Shown here one piece after another: positions 29,712 through 38,552 of a DNA stretch of 64,000 nucleotides; position 1 is the first letter of the stretch, and each line of letters starts with the position of its first letter. The stretch spans positions 1,903,001 to 1,967,000 of the forward strand of contig NZ_CP123872.1 of assembly GCF_031598375.1 (NCBI RefSeq), given 5' to 3'. The DNA comes from Temperatibacter marinus (GTDB lineage Bacteria > Pseudomonadota > Alphaproteobacteria > Sphingomonadales > Kordiimonadaceae). Both the position numbers and the translations under genes were made by a program. The notes beneath the pieces are model-generated. The model saw only the letters and a list, made by a program, of their open reading frames with translations, ran no database searches and was not told where the DNA came from.

Positions 29712-32033
29712 ATGCGGGAACTGGAATTGAGGCTAGCGCTTGTCTGTTACGGCGGTGCGTCCTTAGCTGTTTATATGAATGGTATTACAGCAGAACTCTT
29801 GAATGTAGTTCGTGGCTCGCGCAATCTATATCAAAATGATCATGAAAATATTGAGCGCGACTCCAATCATCCAACTGTTGAGCTCTACCGACAATTGCTT
29901 GAGGACTTGTCGCCAAATGTACAAATTCGTGTGATCGTCGATGTCATCTCAGGGGCTTCAGCTGGCGGTATTAACGGTGTCATGCTTGCTCGGGCTTTAG
30001 CCCATGACCTAGACTTTGCTCCTCTTAAGAAAATGTGGCTTGATCTTGGTGATGTTGAAGAATTGATGGATAGTAAGACGATTGCTGATAAGTGGTCTAA
30101 GCTTTTCATGGTGCCTATCATGCGTCTGTTTGGACGTAAAATGACCGGAAATGCTTTTGATGATCCGGAAATAAAACGGAAATTATTACGGTTTGTGCGG
30201 TCCAAATGGTTTAAGCCTCCCTTTTCGGGGGAAATCATGTTGGGTTGGATGCTTGAGGCTGCAAGAGATTTAGGAAAGAGCCAACAGTCGAAAGGTAGCC
30301 TTCTCCCGCGTGGGCACAGGCTTGATCTTTTCGTACCTGTAACTAATTTTTACGGCCAGAAGAAAACCATGCCCCTACATGATCCTTCGACGATTAGTGA
30401 GCCCCGTCATGCACTGACACTGAAATTTTCTCATATTCGTGGATACGGTGAGGATCACGGTCAGCATGCTCTGAGTGATGATAATATCGCGGCGTTAGGG
30501 TTTGCAGCACGCGCAACAAGCAGTTTCCCAGGAGCCTTCCCCTCTGTTAGTTTTAATGAACTAGAGGAAAAAATACATAAAATGGGACTGCGCTGGCGCT
30601 ACCGTCAGAAGTTTCTTGCTCGGAACTTTCCAACGGATCATAAAAAATATGCTTTGCTCAAGAAGATGTCCTTTGTGGATGGTGGTGTAACAAACAATAA
30701 GCCTTTTGATAGTGCAATTAAAGCCATTGAGGGTCGCCCAGCGCATCGTCAGGTGGACCGCCGGATGATCTTTGTTGATCCTAGCCCTGAAACAGAGACA
30801 AGCTATCGAGATCAAATTCAGCCTGCACCTGGTTTTTTTAAAACGATTCTTGGATCGATGACAACCATCCCGCGGGCAGAGCCCATCTATAACGACTTAC
30901 AAGATATAGAGGCGCATAACGAAAGAGTTTTAGAGAATAAAAAGCATTTATCAGCCATTTCATTCGACGCTCAAACATATACAGATCAATTTGTCACAAA
31001 AAGAAAATGTAAACATATTGACGTGGCATTATTGGCATCATGGCGTGAACAAAGCCATGAGAGTGCACATAAAATGGCAGGGATTAGCTATGGGCCTTAT
31101 ATAGAGATAAAGAAAAGGCAGATTCTTGATCTATTTACTCAGCTTTTAGCCGCCTTGTATAAGAAGCCCCTTTCAGAGATGAAGCCTGTTGTAACGGAGT
31201 GGGCAATTGAAAGTTTTTTAACACGATCTATTGGCGCGAAAGATGAGAATTTTGACGAAAAGAGTTATATGGAAGGTCTCATTTCTCTTTTCCGTTCTTT
31301 AGATTTACCTTATCGAATTCGGCGATTACGGTATGTGATCAAGCAGACCACTGAAATGATGTCCAATTCTCTGTCTGATGTTGACTATAAAACTTTGCAA
31401 AAAATTAAGGCTCTTTGTTATACTCATTTGGATGATTTGACACGGTATATGCATATCAGTGCATTCGAAGGTCTTGTGTTTGACCGCATAGACCCTATTA
31501 GCCATGCGGCAACAGTCATTAGTGATCATCTTGATCTTGAAAATAAAGATTTAGCCCTTGATGAAGCACTTGCGCCGATCCTTATGGAGTTCCAAGGTGA
31601 GGAAGGGCGGCTTGGGATTGTTCAAGCTTATATAGGTTTCACATTCTACGATGTGCTCTCCTTACCCTATCACAGAAATATTCATCACTCTGATCAAGCG
31701 GATATACGCGTTAATCGCATTAGCCCCCAGGATTGTCGGACAATTTTAGGTCATGAGTTTATTGGTCCACTCATGGGGACAGAGCTGTATAACTTTGGCG
31801 CCTTTTTCTCAAGACGAGCAAGAGAGAATGATTTTCTATGGGGGCGCATTCATGCGGCTTGCCGTATGCTAGATTTTGTGGTGAATGCGGCAAAACCTTT
31901 TGGATTGCCAGAAGGCTTTGATCCAGAATCTTATCGTAGAAATCTGTTGTTGGCAATTTTAGAGGAAGAGGAAAAAGAACTGACAACTATCTTGGATGTT
32001 ATTAGTGCCTTGAAGGTGAAGTGGACAGGATGA
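29712..32033 (+). CDS. Patatin-like phospholipase with DUF3376-like C-terminal region
   Basis: A 773-residue protein with no signal peptide. The N-terminal half is a patatin domain: YGGASLAVYMNGI forms the oxyanion region, SGASAGG near residue 80 gives the GxSxG nucleophile, and VDGGVTNNKP supplies the Asp of the Ser-Asp dyad. The long C-terminal half fits the DUF3376 type of large bacterial patatin proteins, from length and layout. Members hydrolyse acyl lipids; substrate is unknown. It is divergent from the tricorn gene (152 bases apart) and convergent with the hybrid kinase. Confidence 0.88.
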   Translation: MRELELRLALVCYGGASLAVYMNGITAELLNVVRGSRNLYQNDHENIERDSNHPTVELYRQLLEDLSPNVQIRVIVDVISGASAGGINGVMLARALAHDLDFAPLKKMWLDLGDVEELMDSKTIADKWSKLFMVPIMRLFGRKMTGNAFDDPEIKRKLLRFVRSKWFKPPFSGEIMLGWMLEAARDLGKSQQSKGSLLPRGHRLDLFVPVTNFYGQKKTMPLHDPSTISEPRHALTLKFSHIRGYGEDHGQHALSDDNIAALGFAARATSSFPGAFPSVSFNELEEKIHKMGLRWRYRQKFLARNFPTDHKKYALLKKMSFVDGGVTNNKPFDSAIKAIEGRPAHRQVDRRMIFVDPSPETETSYRDQIQPAPGFFKTILGSMTTIPRAEPIYNDLQDIEAHNERVLENKKHLSAISFDAQTYTDQFVTKRKCKHIDVALLASWREQSHESAHKMAGISYGPYIEIKKRQILDLFTQLLAALYKKPLSEMKPVVTEWAIESFLTRSIGAKDENFDEKSYMEGLISLFRSLDLPYRIRRLRYVIKQTTEMMSNSLSDVDYKTLQKIKALCYTHLDDLTRYMHISAFEGLVFDRIDPISHAATVISDHLDLENKDLALDEALAPILMEFQGEEGRLGIVQAYIGFTFYDVLSLPYHRNIHHSDQADIRVNRISPQDCRTILGHEFIGPLMGTELYNFGAFFSRRARENDFLWGRIHAACRMLDFVVNAAKPFGLPEGFDPESYRRNLLLAILEEEEKELTTILDVISALKVKWTG

Positions 32034-32074
32034 TCCTGTCTATCCTTTCAGAATGGATTTTTAGGGTTCGACCT

Positions 32075-34339
32075 CTAGGGCTTTGTATATTTTGCCTCTA
32101 GCTCTGATAGCGTCATCTTAATTTCTTGCCAGTTGAATGGCTTGCTAAAGCATCCATTCATCCCCACTTTAAAATAAGATTTTATATGATCATTTTCAGT
32201 GTTGGCAGTGAGTGCATAAATAGGTGTGTCAATATGATGAACCATAGAGCGTCTGATAATATCGACAGCTTGTACACCGTCTATCACAGGCATTTGAATG
32301 TCCATTAAAATGACGTCAAACATCTCTGTTTGGCAGATATCAATCGCTTCCTGTCCGTCATGGGCAAATGTGAGGTTAAGCCCCCATTTATTCTGCATGA
32401 CTTTTTCAATGATAGTTCTATTCAGTGAAACGTCCTCAGCAACAAGAACTTTTAAGGCCTCAAGTTCAATCGGAGCTTCAACAGGTTTCTCACTCTGAAT
32501 GGCTTCCTCTAAATTTAACTCAAGAGAGAAAGTCGATCCAACCCCTTCTTCAGACTCTACTGTGATTTTGGCTGCCATAAGGTTTGCTAAACGATCAGAA
32601 ATGGCAAGGCCAAGACCTGTGCCGCCTTGTTTTCTGCGGAAAGTATCTTCTAATTGTTCAAAAGCAATAAAAAGATCTTCTCTTTTGTCTTGCGGAATGC
32701 CAATGCCAGAGTCTTTAACTTTAAATGTTACTTTTCGGTTATTCTCATCACTTTTAGATGCGATATGACTAGAGAGTTCTACGGCCCCTATATCTGTGAA
32801 TTTTATGGCATTGGTGACAAAGTTATGCAGGATCTGTTTGATGCGAATGTCATCACCGATCATTAGAACATCAGGCCCCTTTGTCTGATTTCGAAAATCT
32901 AACTTTTTCTGATCTGCATTCGGCTTGTGCGTTTCAAAGACGTCTTTGACGATTTTACTAGGGGAAAATTCGGTGGGGATTAGTTTTACTCTATCAGATT
33001 CAAGGCGCGTCATCTCAAGAATGTCATTCACGATCGTCATGAGCAAACGATTGTTTTCATTACCAGCTTGAATGAGTTTCTGCGCTTCTTCTGGAAGGTC
33101 CATATCGACAAGTAATTCAAGAATGCCCATTATGCCCGTTACCGGGGTCTTGATTTCATGGGATACGACAGCGAGAAAATCACTCCTAGACTTAGCCTTT
33201 TCATTCGCCGTTTCAGCAGCCTCGCGGAGCGTATCAGAAATCGCACGATCATTTGAGATGTCTCTGAACATGCCAAACAAAAAGGGGACACCTTCAAATT
33301 CTTGATATTGTGCTTGCGACATAACGCGGGCTTTGGAGCCGTCCTCACAGACTAAGTCATATTCGAAGGAGAACCCTGCTTTGTTTTGGGCAGACCACTT
33401 AATGTGGTTATCTACTGCAATGCGATCAGCTTCGCTGTAGTAATTAATAGCGTCTTCCAAACTTGGAAGGCCTCTTTCCTTAGGTCTTTTGTGGATCGCA
33501 TAAATTCCTTCTGACCAATAAACCTCTTCTGTTACTAAATTCAGATACCAACTGCCGTAATTCCCCATAACTTCATTGTGAATCTGTTGCATTTTTAAAA
33601 AGTCATTTTTATGGAGTGCCAATGTCAGCTTATCATTTTTTAAACTCAACTTGCGCTGACTAGATTTTAAGGATGATATCAGTGAAATAATTGAAGCATT
33701 AAGAGGGACAAAAATAAAGATAATTTCTATAAGAATAACGCCAATGGTTAGAATATAAGCAATTAACTCAAACCGAGAAAGGAAGGCTGCATCAGAATCA
33801 GCCGCCAGCTGAAATGCATCAACGACCGCGTTCAACTCAGTCAGAATTGGATCCAAAGCTGTGCGTCTCATCTCGATCAAGGGGAGATGACTTCCCGAAG
33901 GATTAGTCAAGACCATCTGAGCTTGATTTAGATAATGCGTAAGAGTGGTCTCAAAACTTCCTTGATCGCGAGACAGGTAAAACTCTTGAATTTCTTGTGG
34001 TAAACGCCCTTGCTCGCTAAGTGCCTTTGCTGAGACACTCAGAGCCTCATGATTAGCCTTAAAAGTAGAAAGAGCTTTTTCTAATGCAGTAGCCGCAGTT
34101 TTTTGTGTACTTAGATCAGCTTGTGAATGCGCGATCATCACTTGTTCACTATGAAGGAGGATTTGCTGACTGAGCATTCGTTGTTTGCCTGATGTATTAA
34201 TCAAAGCGGCCCAGCCTGAAGATATGCCAATCGAATATTGAGCCGTTGCAAAAATTGCCGTAGCCAAGAAGAACAGAACGCTCAGGGCGATTGCATAGCG
34301 TACCCATATTCGGCCTGGTTTTAACTCATTTCTGCTCAT
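32075..34339 (-). CDS. Hybrid sensor histidine kinase/response regulator with PilJ-like sensor
   Basis: A 754-residue membrane sensor. Order: membrane helix (about 14-36), a periplasmic helical domain beginning with INTSGKQRMLSQQ, the signature of type-IV-pili MCP N-terminal (PilJ/NIT-like) sensors, a second helix (about 190-215), a PAS domain (about 260-365), a HisKA with phospho-acceptor His394 in VVSHEIKTP, an ATPase with GSGI-type and GGTGLGLAI boxes, and a receiver with Asp680 in LMDIQMP. No separate response regulator or HPt gene adjoins, so output must be encoded elsewhere. Convergent with the patatin gene. Stimulus unknown. Confidence 0.9.
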   Translation of the reverse strand: MSRNELKPGRIWVRYAIALSVLFFLATAIFATAQYSIGISSGWAALINTSGKQRMLSQQILLHSEQVMIAHSQADLSTQKTAATALEKALSTFKANHEALSVSAKALSEQGRLPQEIQEFYLSRDQGSFETTLTHYLNQAQMVLTNPSGSHLPLIEMRRTALDPILTELNAVVDAFQLAADSDAAFLSRFELIAYILTIGVILIEIIFIFVPLNASIISLISSLKSSQRKLSLKNDKLTLALHKNDFLKMQQIHNEVMGNYGSWYLNLVTEEVYWSEGIYAIHKRPKERGLPSLEDAINYYSEADRIAVDNHIKWSAQNKAGFSFEYDLVCEDGSKARVMSQAQYQEFEGVPFLFGMFRDISNDRAISDTLREAAETANEKAKSRSDFLAVVSHEIKTPVTGIMGILELLVDMDLPEEAQKLIQAGNENNRLLMTIVNDILEMTRLESDRVKLIPTEFSPSKIVKDVFETHKPNADQKKLDFRNQTKGPDVLMIGDDIRIKQILHNFVTNAIKFTDIGAVELSSHIASKSDENNRKVTFKVKDSGIGIPQDKREDLFIAFEQLEDTFRRKQGGTGLGLAISDRLANLMAAKITVESEEGVGSTFSLELNLEEAIQSEKPVEAPIELEALKVLVAEDVSLNRTIIEKVMQNKWGLNLTFAHDGQEAIDICQTEMFDVILMDIQMPVIDGVQAVDIIRRSMVHHIDTPIYALTANTENDHIKSYFKVGMNGCFSKPFNWQEIKMTLSELEAKYTKP

Positions 34340-34651
34340 TTAAATCCCATTCCCACGATGAAATAATCAGTTGTACAGCAATAACCTAGAAGGAAGGGAT
34401 TGCTCCTGTCAATTTCAATTAAATTGCAACGACAAGTTCTTGCTATAAAGGCAGGCTTCTGCTAGAGACGAGGCATGACAATATATTCGTTCACAATAGG
34501 CATACGAATTATAGGCCCGGCGCTAGCATAGCGTTCCGGGATTTTGCTGTTTAGGTCTGAAAAGCCCCTAAAATGGCCATTTTACTTTTCCAAGAAATTT
34601 ATAAGTACATACAGAAGTGCAGAATTACTGCCTTCCAAAAGGTTAGTTCAA
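34340..34651. promoter_or_regulatory. 312-base divergent region upstream of ileS
   Basis: Holds the promoters of the hybrid kinase and ileS. A hairpin at 34516-34540 (CCCGG, GCT / AGC, CCGGG with a bulge) followed by ATTTTG might act as a leader element. I saw no T-box features and no convincing ORF; the in-frame ileS extension from TTG 34544 lacks the usual synthetase N-terminus. Confidence 0.4.
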
Positions 34652-37492
34652 ATGAGCGAAGAAAATAAACGGGATTACCGCGATACAGTATTTCTCCCAA
34701 AAACAGATTTCCCCATGCGGGCAGGGTTGCCGAACAAAGAGCCTGGATGGCTCAAGCGCTGGGAAGAAGAAGGTCTCTATGAAAAGTTAAGAGAAGAGTC
34801 TAAAGGACGTGAGAAATTTATCCTTCATGATGGACCTCCTTATGCTAATGGCGATATTCATATTGGCCATGCAATGAATAAAACATTGAAGGATGTGATC
34901 GTCCGTAGTCAACAGATGCAAGGTAAGGATGCACCTTATGTGCCAGGTTGGGACTGTCATGGATTGCCGATTGAGTGGAAAATTGAAGAGAAATATCGCA
35001 AGAAAAAGAAGAATAAAGACGATGTAGATCCAATTGAATTCCGTAAAGAATGTCGCCAATTTGCTAGTCAATGGATCGGTGTTCAGCGTGAGCAATTTAA
35101 ACGCCTTGGGATTTTCGGGGATTGGGAACGCCCCTATTTAACAATGGATTTTGATGCGGAAGCTACCATTGTTGAAGAACTTCTGAAATTTGCCAAGAAT
35201 GGGTCCCTCTATAGAGGATCCAAGCCTGTTATGTGGTCACCTGTTGAAAAAACAGCCCTTGCTGAAGCTGAAGTTGAGTATCAGGATCATGTCTCAGTAC
35301 AGATCGATGTAGCCTTTCCGCTTGCCTCAACTAACTGCGCTGCGATTGAAGGAGCCAAAGTTGTTATCTGGACAACCACACCCTGGACAATTCCAGCTAA
35401 TCGTGCGGTCTGTTACGGCAATGATGTTGATTATGTCGTTATCGTTGCTGAGGACGTTTCAGAAGAATCGGTTTGTCAAGTAAAGGCAGCCTATGTTGTT
35501 GCGGAAGCTCTTCTCAATGAGTTCACAGCCCGCGCTGGGATTGTAAGTCACACTGTCTCAGACCGCATTAAAGGCAGCGAACTTGAAGGAACAATGCTTT
35601 ACCATCCTTGGCAAGCCCATTCAGAGAGTGAAGGCAAATATGATTTTGATGTCCCAATGCTTGCTGGAGATCATGTCACAACAGAAGCTGGTACAGGTTT
35701 TGTTCATACAGCGCCTGGCCACGGCGATGATGATTATAAGGTCGCTCATGTTCAATATGGAATTGAAGTCCCGTTTACTGTCGATGAGAGCGGTTGCTAT
35801 TACGACCATGTAGGCCTTGTTCCAGGCCGCCATGTCTACAAAGTTGCTGATGAAGTTTGTGAGTTATTACAGACAGTAGAAGGTCTTTGTTCCAAAGGGA
35901 AATTGAAACATAGCTATCCTCATTCTTGGCGCTCAAAAGCCCCTCTTATATTCAGAAACACTGCTCAGTGGTTTATTTCCATGGAGAAAACGGGTCTGCG
36001 GCAAACAGCGCTGAATGCGATTCAAAAGGATGTGTCCTGGTACCCAGCTATCTCACAAAATCGTATTGAAAGCATGGTCAAAGATCGTCCTGATTGGGTC
36101 ATTTCAAGACAGCGGGCATGGGGTGTTCCTATCACAGTTTTTGTGCATAAAGAAACGGGCGAAGTGCTTGTGGATGAGTCTGTGAATGCTCGGATTGTGA
36201 AAGCAGTGAATGAGGGCGGCGCTGATGCATGGGTTGCTATTCCTGCGCAAGAATTCCTTGGATCGCAGTATAATGCCGATGATTATGAGCAAGTTCATGA
36301 TATTTTGGATGTATGGTTTGATAGTGGTTCGACCCACGCTTTTGTTTGTGAAGGTCGCGAAGACCTTCAATCGCCTGCTGATTTATATCTTGAAGGGTCT
36401 GATCAACATAGAGGATGGTTCCAATCCTCTTTGCTGGAAAGTTGTGGAACACGCGGGTATGCTCCTTATAAAAACGTATTAACTCATGGTTTTACACAGG
36501 ATAAAGATGGCCGGAAAATGTCCAAATCTTTGGGCAATGTGGTTAACCCTCAGAAGATAATTAATCAATATGGAGCAGATATTTTGCGCCTTTGGGTAGT
36601 CTCTGTGGATTATACAACAGATCAACGCATCGGAGATGAGATTATTAAAGGTAATGCAGACGCTTACCGTAAAATCAGGAATACCATGCGTTACCTTCTT
36701 GGAAACTTAGAGGGTTTTTCCAAGGAGGAACGCCTCCCTGTTTCTGAAATGCCTGAGCTAGAGCGTTATATTTTGCATCGCCTAAGTGAACTGGACCAAT
36801 TTGTGAAGGACCGGACGCAGAAATTTGATTTCAATCCTGCTTTTCAAGCGCTCTTTCAATTCTGTACTGTGGATCTATCGACATTGTTCTTCGATATTCG
36901 CAAAGACACTCTTTATTGTGACGCACCTACAAGTCTTCGTCGTCGAGCAACCCGCACGGTTCTGGATGAATTGTTTAGTCGTCTCACAGCTTGGTTTGCC
37001 CCGATCCTTGTCTTTACAGCTGAAGAAGTGTGGCAGTCACGGTACAATAATGAAGCGGAAAGTGTTCACCTTCGTCAATGGCCAGAAACAAATGATGCAT
37101 GGCTTGATGCAGATCTTGCTGCTAAATGGGATAAGATTCGTGATGTTAGACGGGTCGTGACAGGTGCACTTGAAATTGACCGTCGCGAAAAGCGTATTGG
37201 CTCAAGCTTACAAGCTGGTGTGACAGTCTATGTGAACGATCAGTCCCTAATAGATGCCTATAGAGATGTTGATCCTATGGAGGCCTTTATTACATCTGGC
37301 GCAGAATTTAGTCTAGAGGCCGCCCCTCAAGCGGCGTTCACCCTTTCTGATGTTGAAGGTGTTGCTGTTGTAACCAGTCTTGCCGACGGTGAGAAATGTG
37401 AACGATGTTGGATGGTTTTGCCTGAAGTTGCAGAGAATGGTGATACTTGCCACCGCTGTAAAGAGGCTGTCGAGGCTTTTGATGCAGCCTAG
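34652..37492 (+). CDS. ileS: Isoleucyl-tRNA synthetase
   Basis: Class I aminoacyl-tRNA synthetase charging tRNA-Ile, with CP1 editing. From ATG 34652 (MSEENKRDY), 946 residues, matching family size. Motifs: HIGH-type signature [12 protein letters not shown] at about 62-73, CP1 editing [18 protein letters not shown] at about 621-625, and a C-terminal zinc site with two CxxC pairs (CERC and CHRC). An AAAGG site precedes the ATG. Overlaps lspA by 11 bases, so coupled expression is likely. Confidence 0.97.
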   Translation: MSEENKRDYRDTVFLPKTDFPMRAGLPNKEPGWLKRWEEEGLYEKLREESKGREKFILHDGPPYANGDIHIGHAMNKTLKDVIVRSQQMQGKDAPYVPGWDCHGLPIEWKIEEKYRKKKKNKDDVDPIEFRKECRQFASQWIGVQREQFKRLGIFGDWERPYLTMDFDAEATIVEELLKFAKNGSLYRGSKPVMWSPVEKTALAEAEVEYQDHVSVQIDVAFPLASTNCAAIEGAKVVIWTTTPWTIPANRAVCYGNDVDYVVIVAEDVSEESVCQVKAAYVVAEALLNEFTARAGIVSHTVSDRIKGSELEGTMLYHPWQAHSESEGKYDFDVPMLAGDHVTTEAGTGFVHTAPGHGDDDYKVAHVQYGIEVPFTVDESGCYYDHVGLVPGRHVYKVADEVCELLQTVEGLCSKGKLKHSYPHSWRSKAPLIFRNTAQWFISMEKTGLRQTALNAIQKDVSWYPAISQNRIESMVKDRPDWVISRQRAWGVPITVFVHKETGEVLVDESVNARIVKAVNEGGADAWVAIPAQEFLGSQYNADDYEQVHDILDVWFDSGSTHAFVCEGREDLQSPADLYLEGSDQHRGWFQSSLLESCGTRGYAPYKNVLTHGFTQDKDGRKMSKSLGNVVNPQKIINQYGADILRLWVVSVDYTTDQRIGDEIIKGNADAYRKIRNTMRYLLGNLEGFSKEERLPVSEMPELERYILHRLSELDQFVKDRTQKFDFNPAFQALFQFCTVDLSTLFFDIRKDTLYCDAPTSLRRRATRTVLDELFSRLTAWFAPILVFTAEEVWQSRYNNEAESVHLRQWPETNDAWLDADLAAKWDKIRDVRRVVTGALEIDRREKRIGSSLQAGVTVYVNDQSLIDAYRDVDPMEAFITSGAEFSLEAAPQAAFTLSDVEGVAVVTSLADGEKCERCWMVLPEVAENGDTCHRCKEAVEAFDAA

Positions 37493-38009
37493 CTTCTTTA
37501 ATAAAGGCCTTATTATTGCCATGCTTATTTTGATACTAGATCAAATCAGTAAGTGGTGGATCTTAAAAGTCTTTGAACTCCCCCTGAAAGGAAGTGTGGA
37601 ATTGCTTCCTTTCTTAAATTTCACAATGGTGTGGAATAAAGGGATTTCCATGGGATTGATTACTCCTGATGGGGATTTAGGAAAGGGGCTACTAATTGTA
37701 GGCACAATTCTTATCATGGGGATCTTGTTGGTCTGGATGAGAAAGTCTGAAAGCAAACTAGAGGCGTATGCTCTGGCTGTGGTTTTTGGGGGGGCATTTG
37801 GGAATTTACTTGACCGCTTCTTTCATGGGGCCGTTGTGGATTTTGTCCATTTGCATGCTGGAGGATATAGCTTTTATGTTTTCAATGCAGCAGATGCTGC
37901 TATCAGTTTAGGGGTCATGGCCTTGTTGCTGGAAAGTTTTTTACCAGAAAAATTTGTTCAGCGCTTGCAGGGATCAAACAAAAGCACTAAAACAAAAAAC
38001 GAAGAATAA
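37482..38009 (+). CDS. lspA: Lipoprotein signal peptidase (signal peptidase II)
   Basis: Inner-membrane aspartyl protease that cleaves prolipoprotein signal peptides before the lipidated Cys. From ATG 37482 it has 175 residues with four hydrophobic segments. The two catalytic Asp regions are visible: [16 protein letters not shown] (about residue 110) and [11 protein letters not shown] (about residue 137). A longer frame from 37380 only reads through ileS and is rejected. It overlaps ileS by 11 bases; a predicted lipoprotein follows directly. Confidence 0.95.
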   Translation: MQPSFFNKGLIIAMLILILDQISKWWILKVFELPLKGSVELLPFLNFTMVWNKGISMGLITPDGDLGKGLLIVGTILIMGILLVWMRKSESKLEAYALAVVFGGAFGNLLDRFFHGAVVDFVHLHAGGYSFYVFNAADAAISLGVMALLLESFLPEKFVQRLQGSNKSTKTKNEE

Positions 38010-38060
38010 ATGAGCGAGTCTCAATCAGTGAAAGCTGAGAAAAAGAAAGTATCGGTATGA
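38010..38060 (+). other. 16-codon leader-like ORF between lspA and the lipoprotein gene
   Basis: ATG 38010 follows the lspA stop without a gap (TAAATG) and the frame ends in TGA overlapping the next start (ATGA at 38057). The product would be 16 residues, Ser/Lys-rich. It could couple translation of lspA to the lipoprotein gene, or be chance. Confidence 0.25.
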
Positions 38061-38476
38061 AAAAACTAGTGATGATCACAATTGTTGCCTTATCTCTGAC
38101 GGCATGTAGCTCTGGCTCTAGAAATGCCCCAGATGAATTTCAAGTCGTGAGCAATAGTGCGTTGGTTGTCCCTCCTGGAATGACTTTAGCTCCGCCTAAA
38201 CCTGGTAAGACTGAAAGCCGTGCGATTGCTCCTGCAGTTATTGCTAAGGAAGTTCTCTTCCCTAAGAAAAAGGATACTGTGAAAGACCCGGATCAGCCTA
38301 AAGGGGCTGAGCTTGATCTTCTCAGAAAACTCAATAGACTTGGGTTTGCAGATGTGCGGTCTAATGTTGGTCGCCCTGACGTTTTTGTAACGAAGAAAAA
38401 ACTTCTCATCGCTGAAATTCTTGAGATGCCTGATGGGTCATATGCTCCGGATAATATTGTGGTGAAACGTAACTAG
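38057..38476 (+). CDS. DUF3035-type lipoprotein (possible BamF-like subunit)
   Basis: A 139-residue lipoprotein: the signal peptide MKKLVMITIVALSLTAC ends in an LTAC lipobox, so Cys17 would be lipidated. The mature part has APDEFQVVSNSALVVPPGMTLAPP, a segment recognisable in alphaproteobacterial DUF3035 proteins, some of which are annotated as beta-barrel assembly (BamF) subunits. The position right after lspA is common for this family in alphaproteobacteria. Function is therefore tentative; localisation to the outer membrane is likely because the residue after Cys is Ser, not Asp. Confidence 0.78.
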   Translation: MKKLVMITIVALSLTACSSGSRNAPDEFQVVSNSALVVPPGMTLAPPKPGKTESRAIAPAVIAKEVLFPKKKDTVKDPDQPKGAELDLLRKLNRLGFADVRSNVGRPDVFVTKKKLLIAEILEMPDGSYAPDNIVVKRN

Positions 38477-38500
38477 TTCATCTAAGAAATATTTTTTGAG

Positions 38501-38526
38501 AAGTCGCCTTTTGGCGGCTTTTTTAT
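38501..38526 (+). terminator. Intrinsic terminator after the DUF3035 lipoprotein
   Basis: An 8-bp stem AAGTCGCC/GGCGGCTT with a TTTT loop (38501-38508 with 38513-38520) and a trailing T-run ends the ileS-lspA transcript, 27 bases before mutL. Confidence 0.85.
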
Positions 38527-38552
38527 TTTATAGAATCTGCTAAGGTCGCTTC

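Noticed and set aside
34544-34651. N-terminal extension of ileS from TTG 34544
   Set aside because: The 36 extra residues are unlike synthetase sequence, and ATG 34652 has a ribosome site and the normal family N-terminus.
34340-34651. T-box riboswitch before ileS
   Set aside because: No T-box sequence or specifier loop, and T-boxes are not expected in alphaproteobacteria.
37380-37481. Longer lspA start inside ileS
   Set aside because: It reads the ileS 3' end out of frame; ATG 37482 begins the hydrophobic LspA N-terminus.
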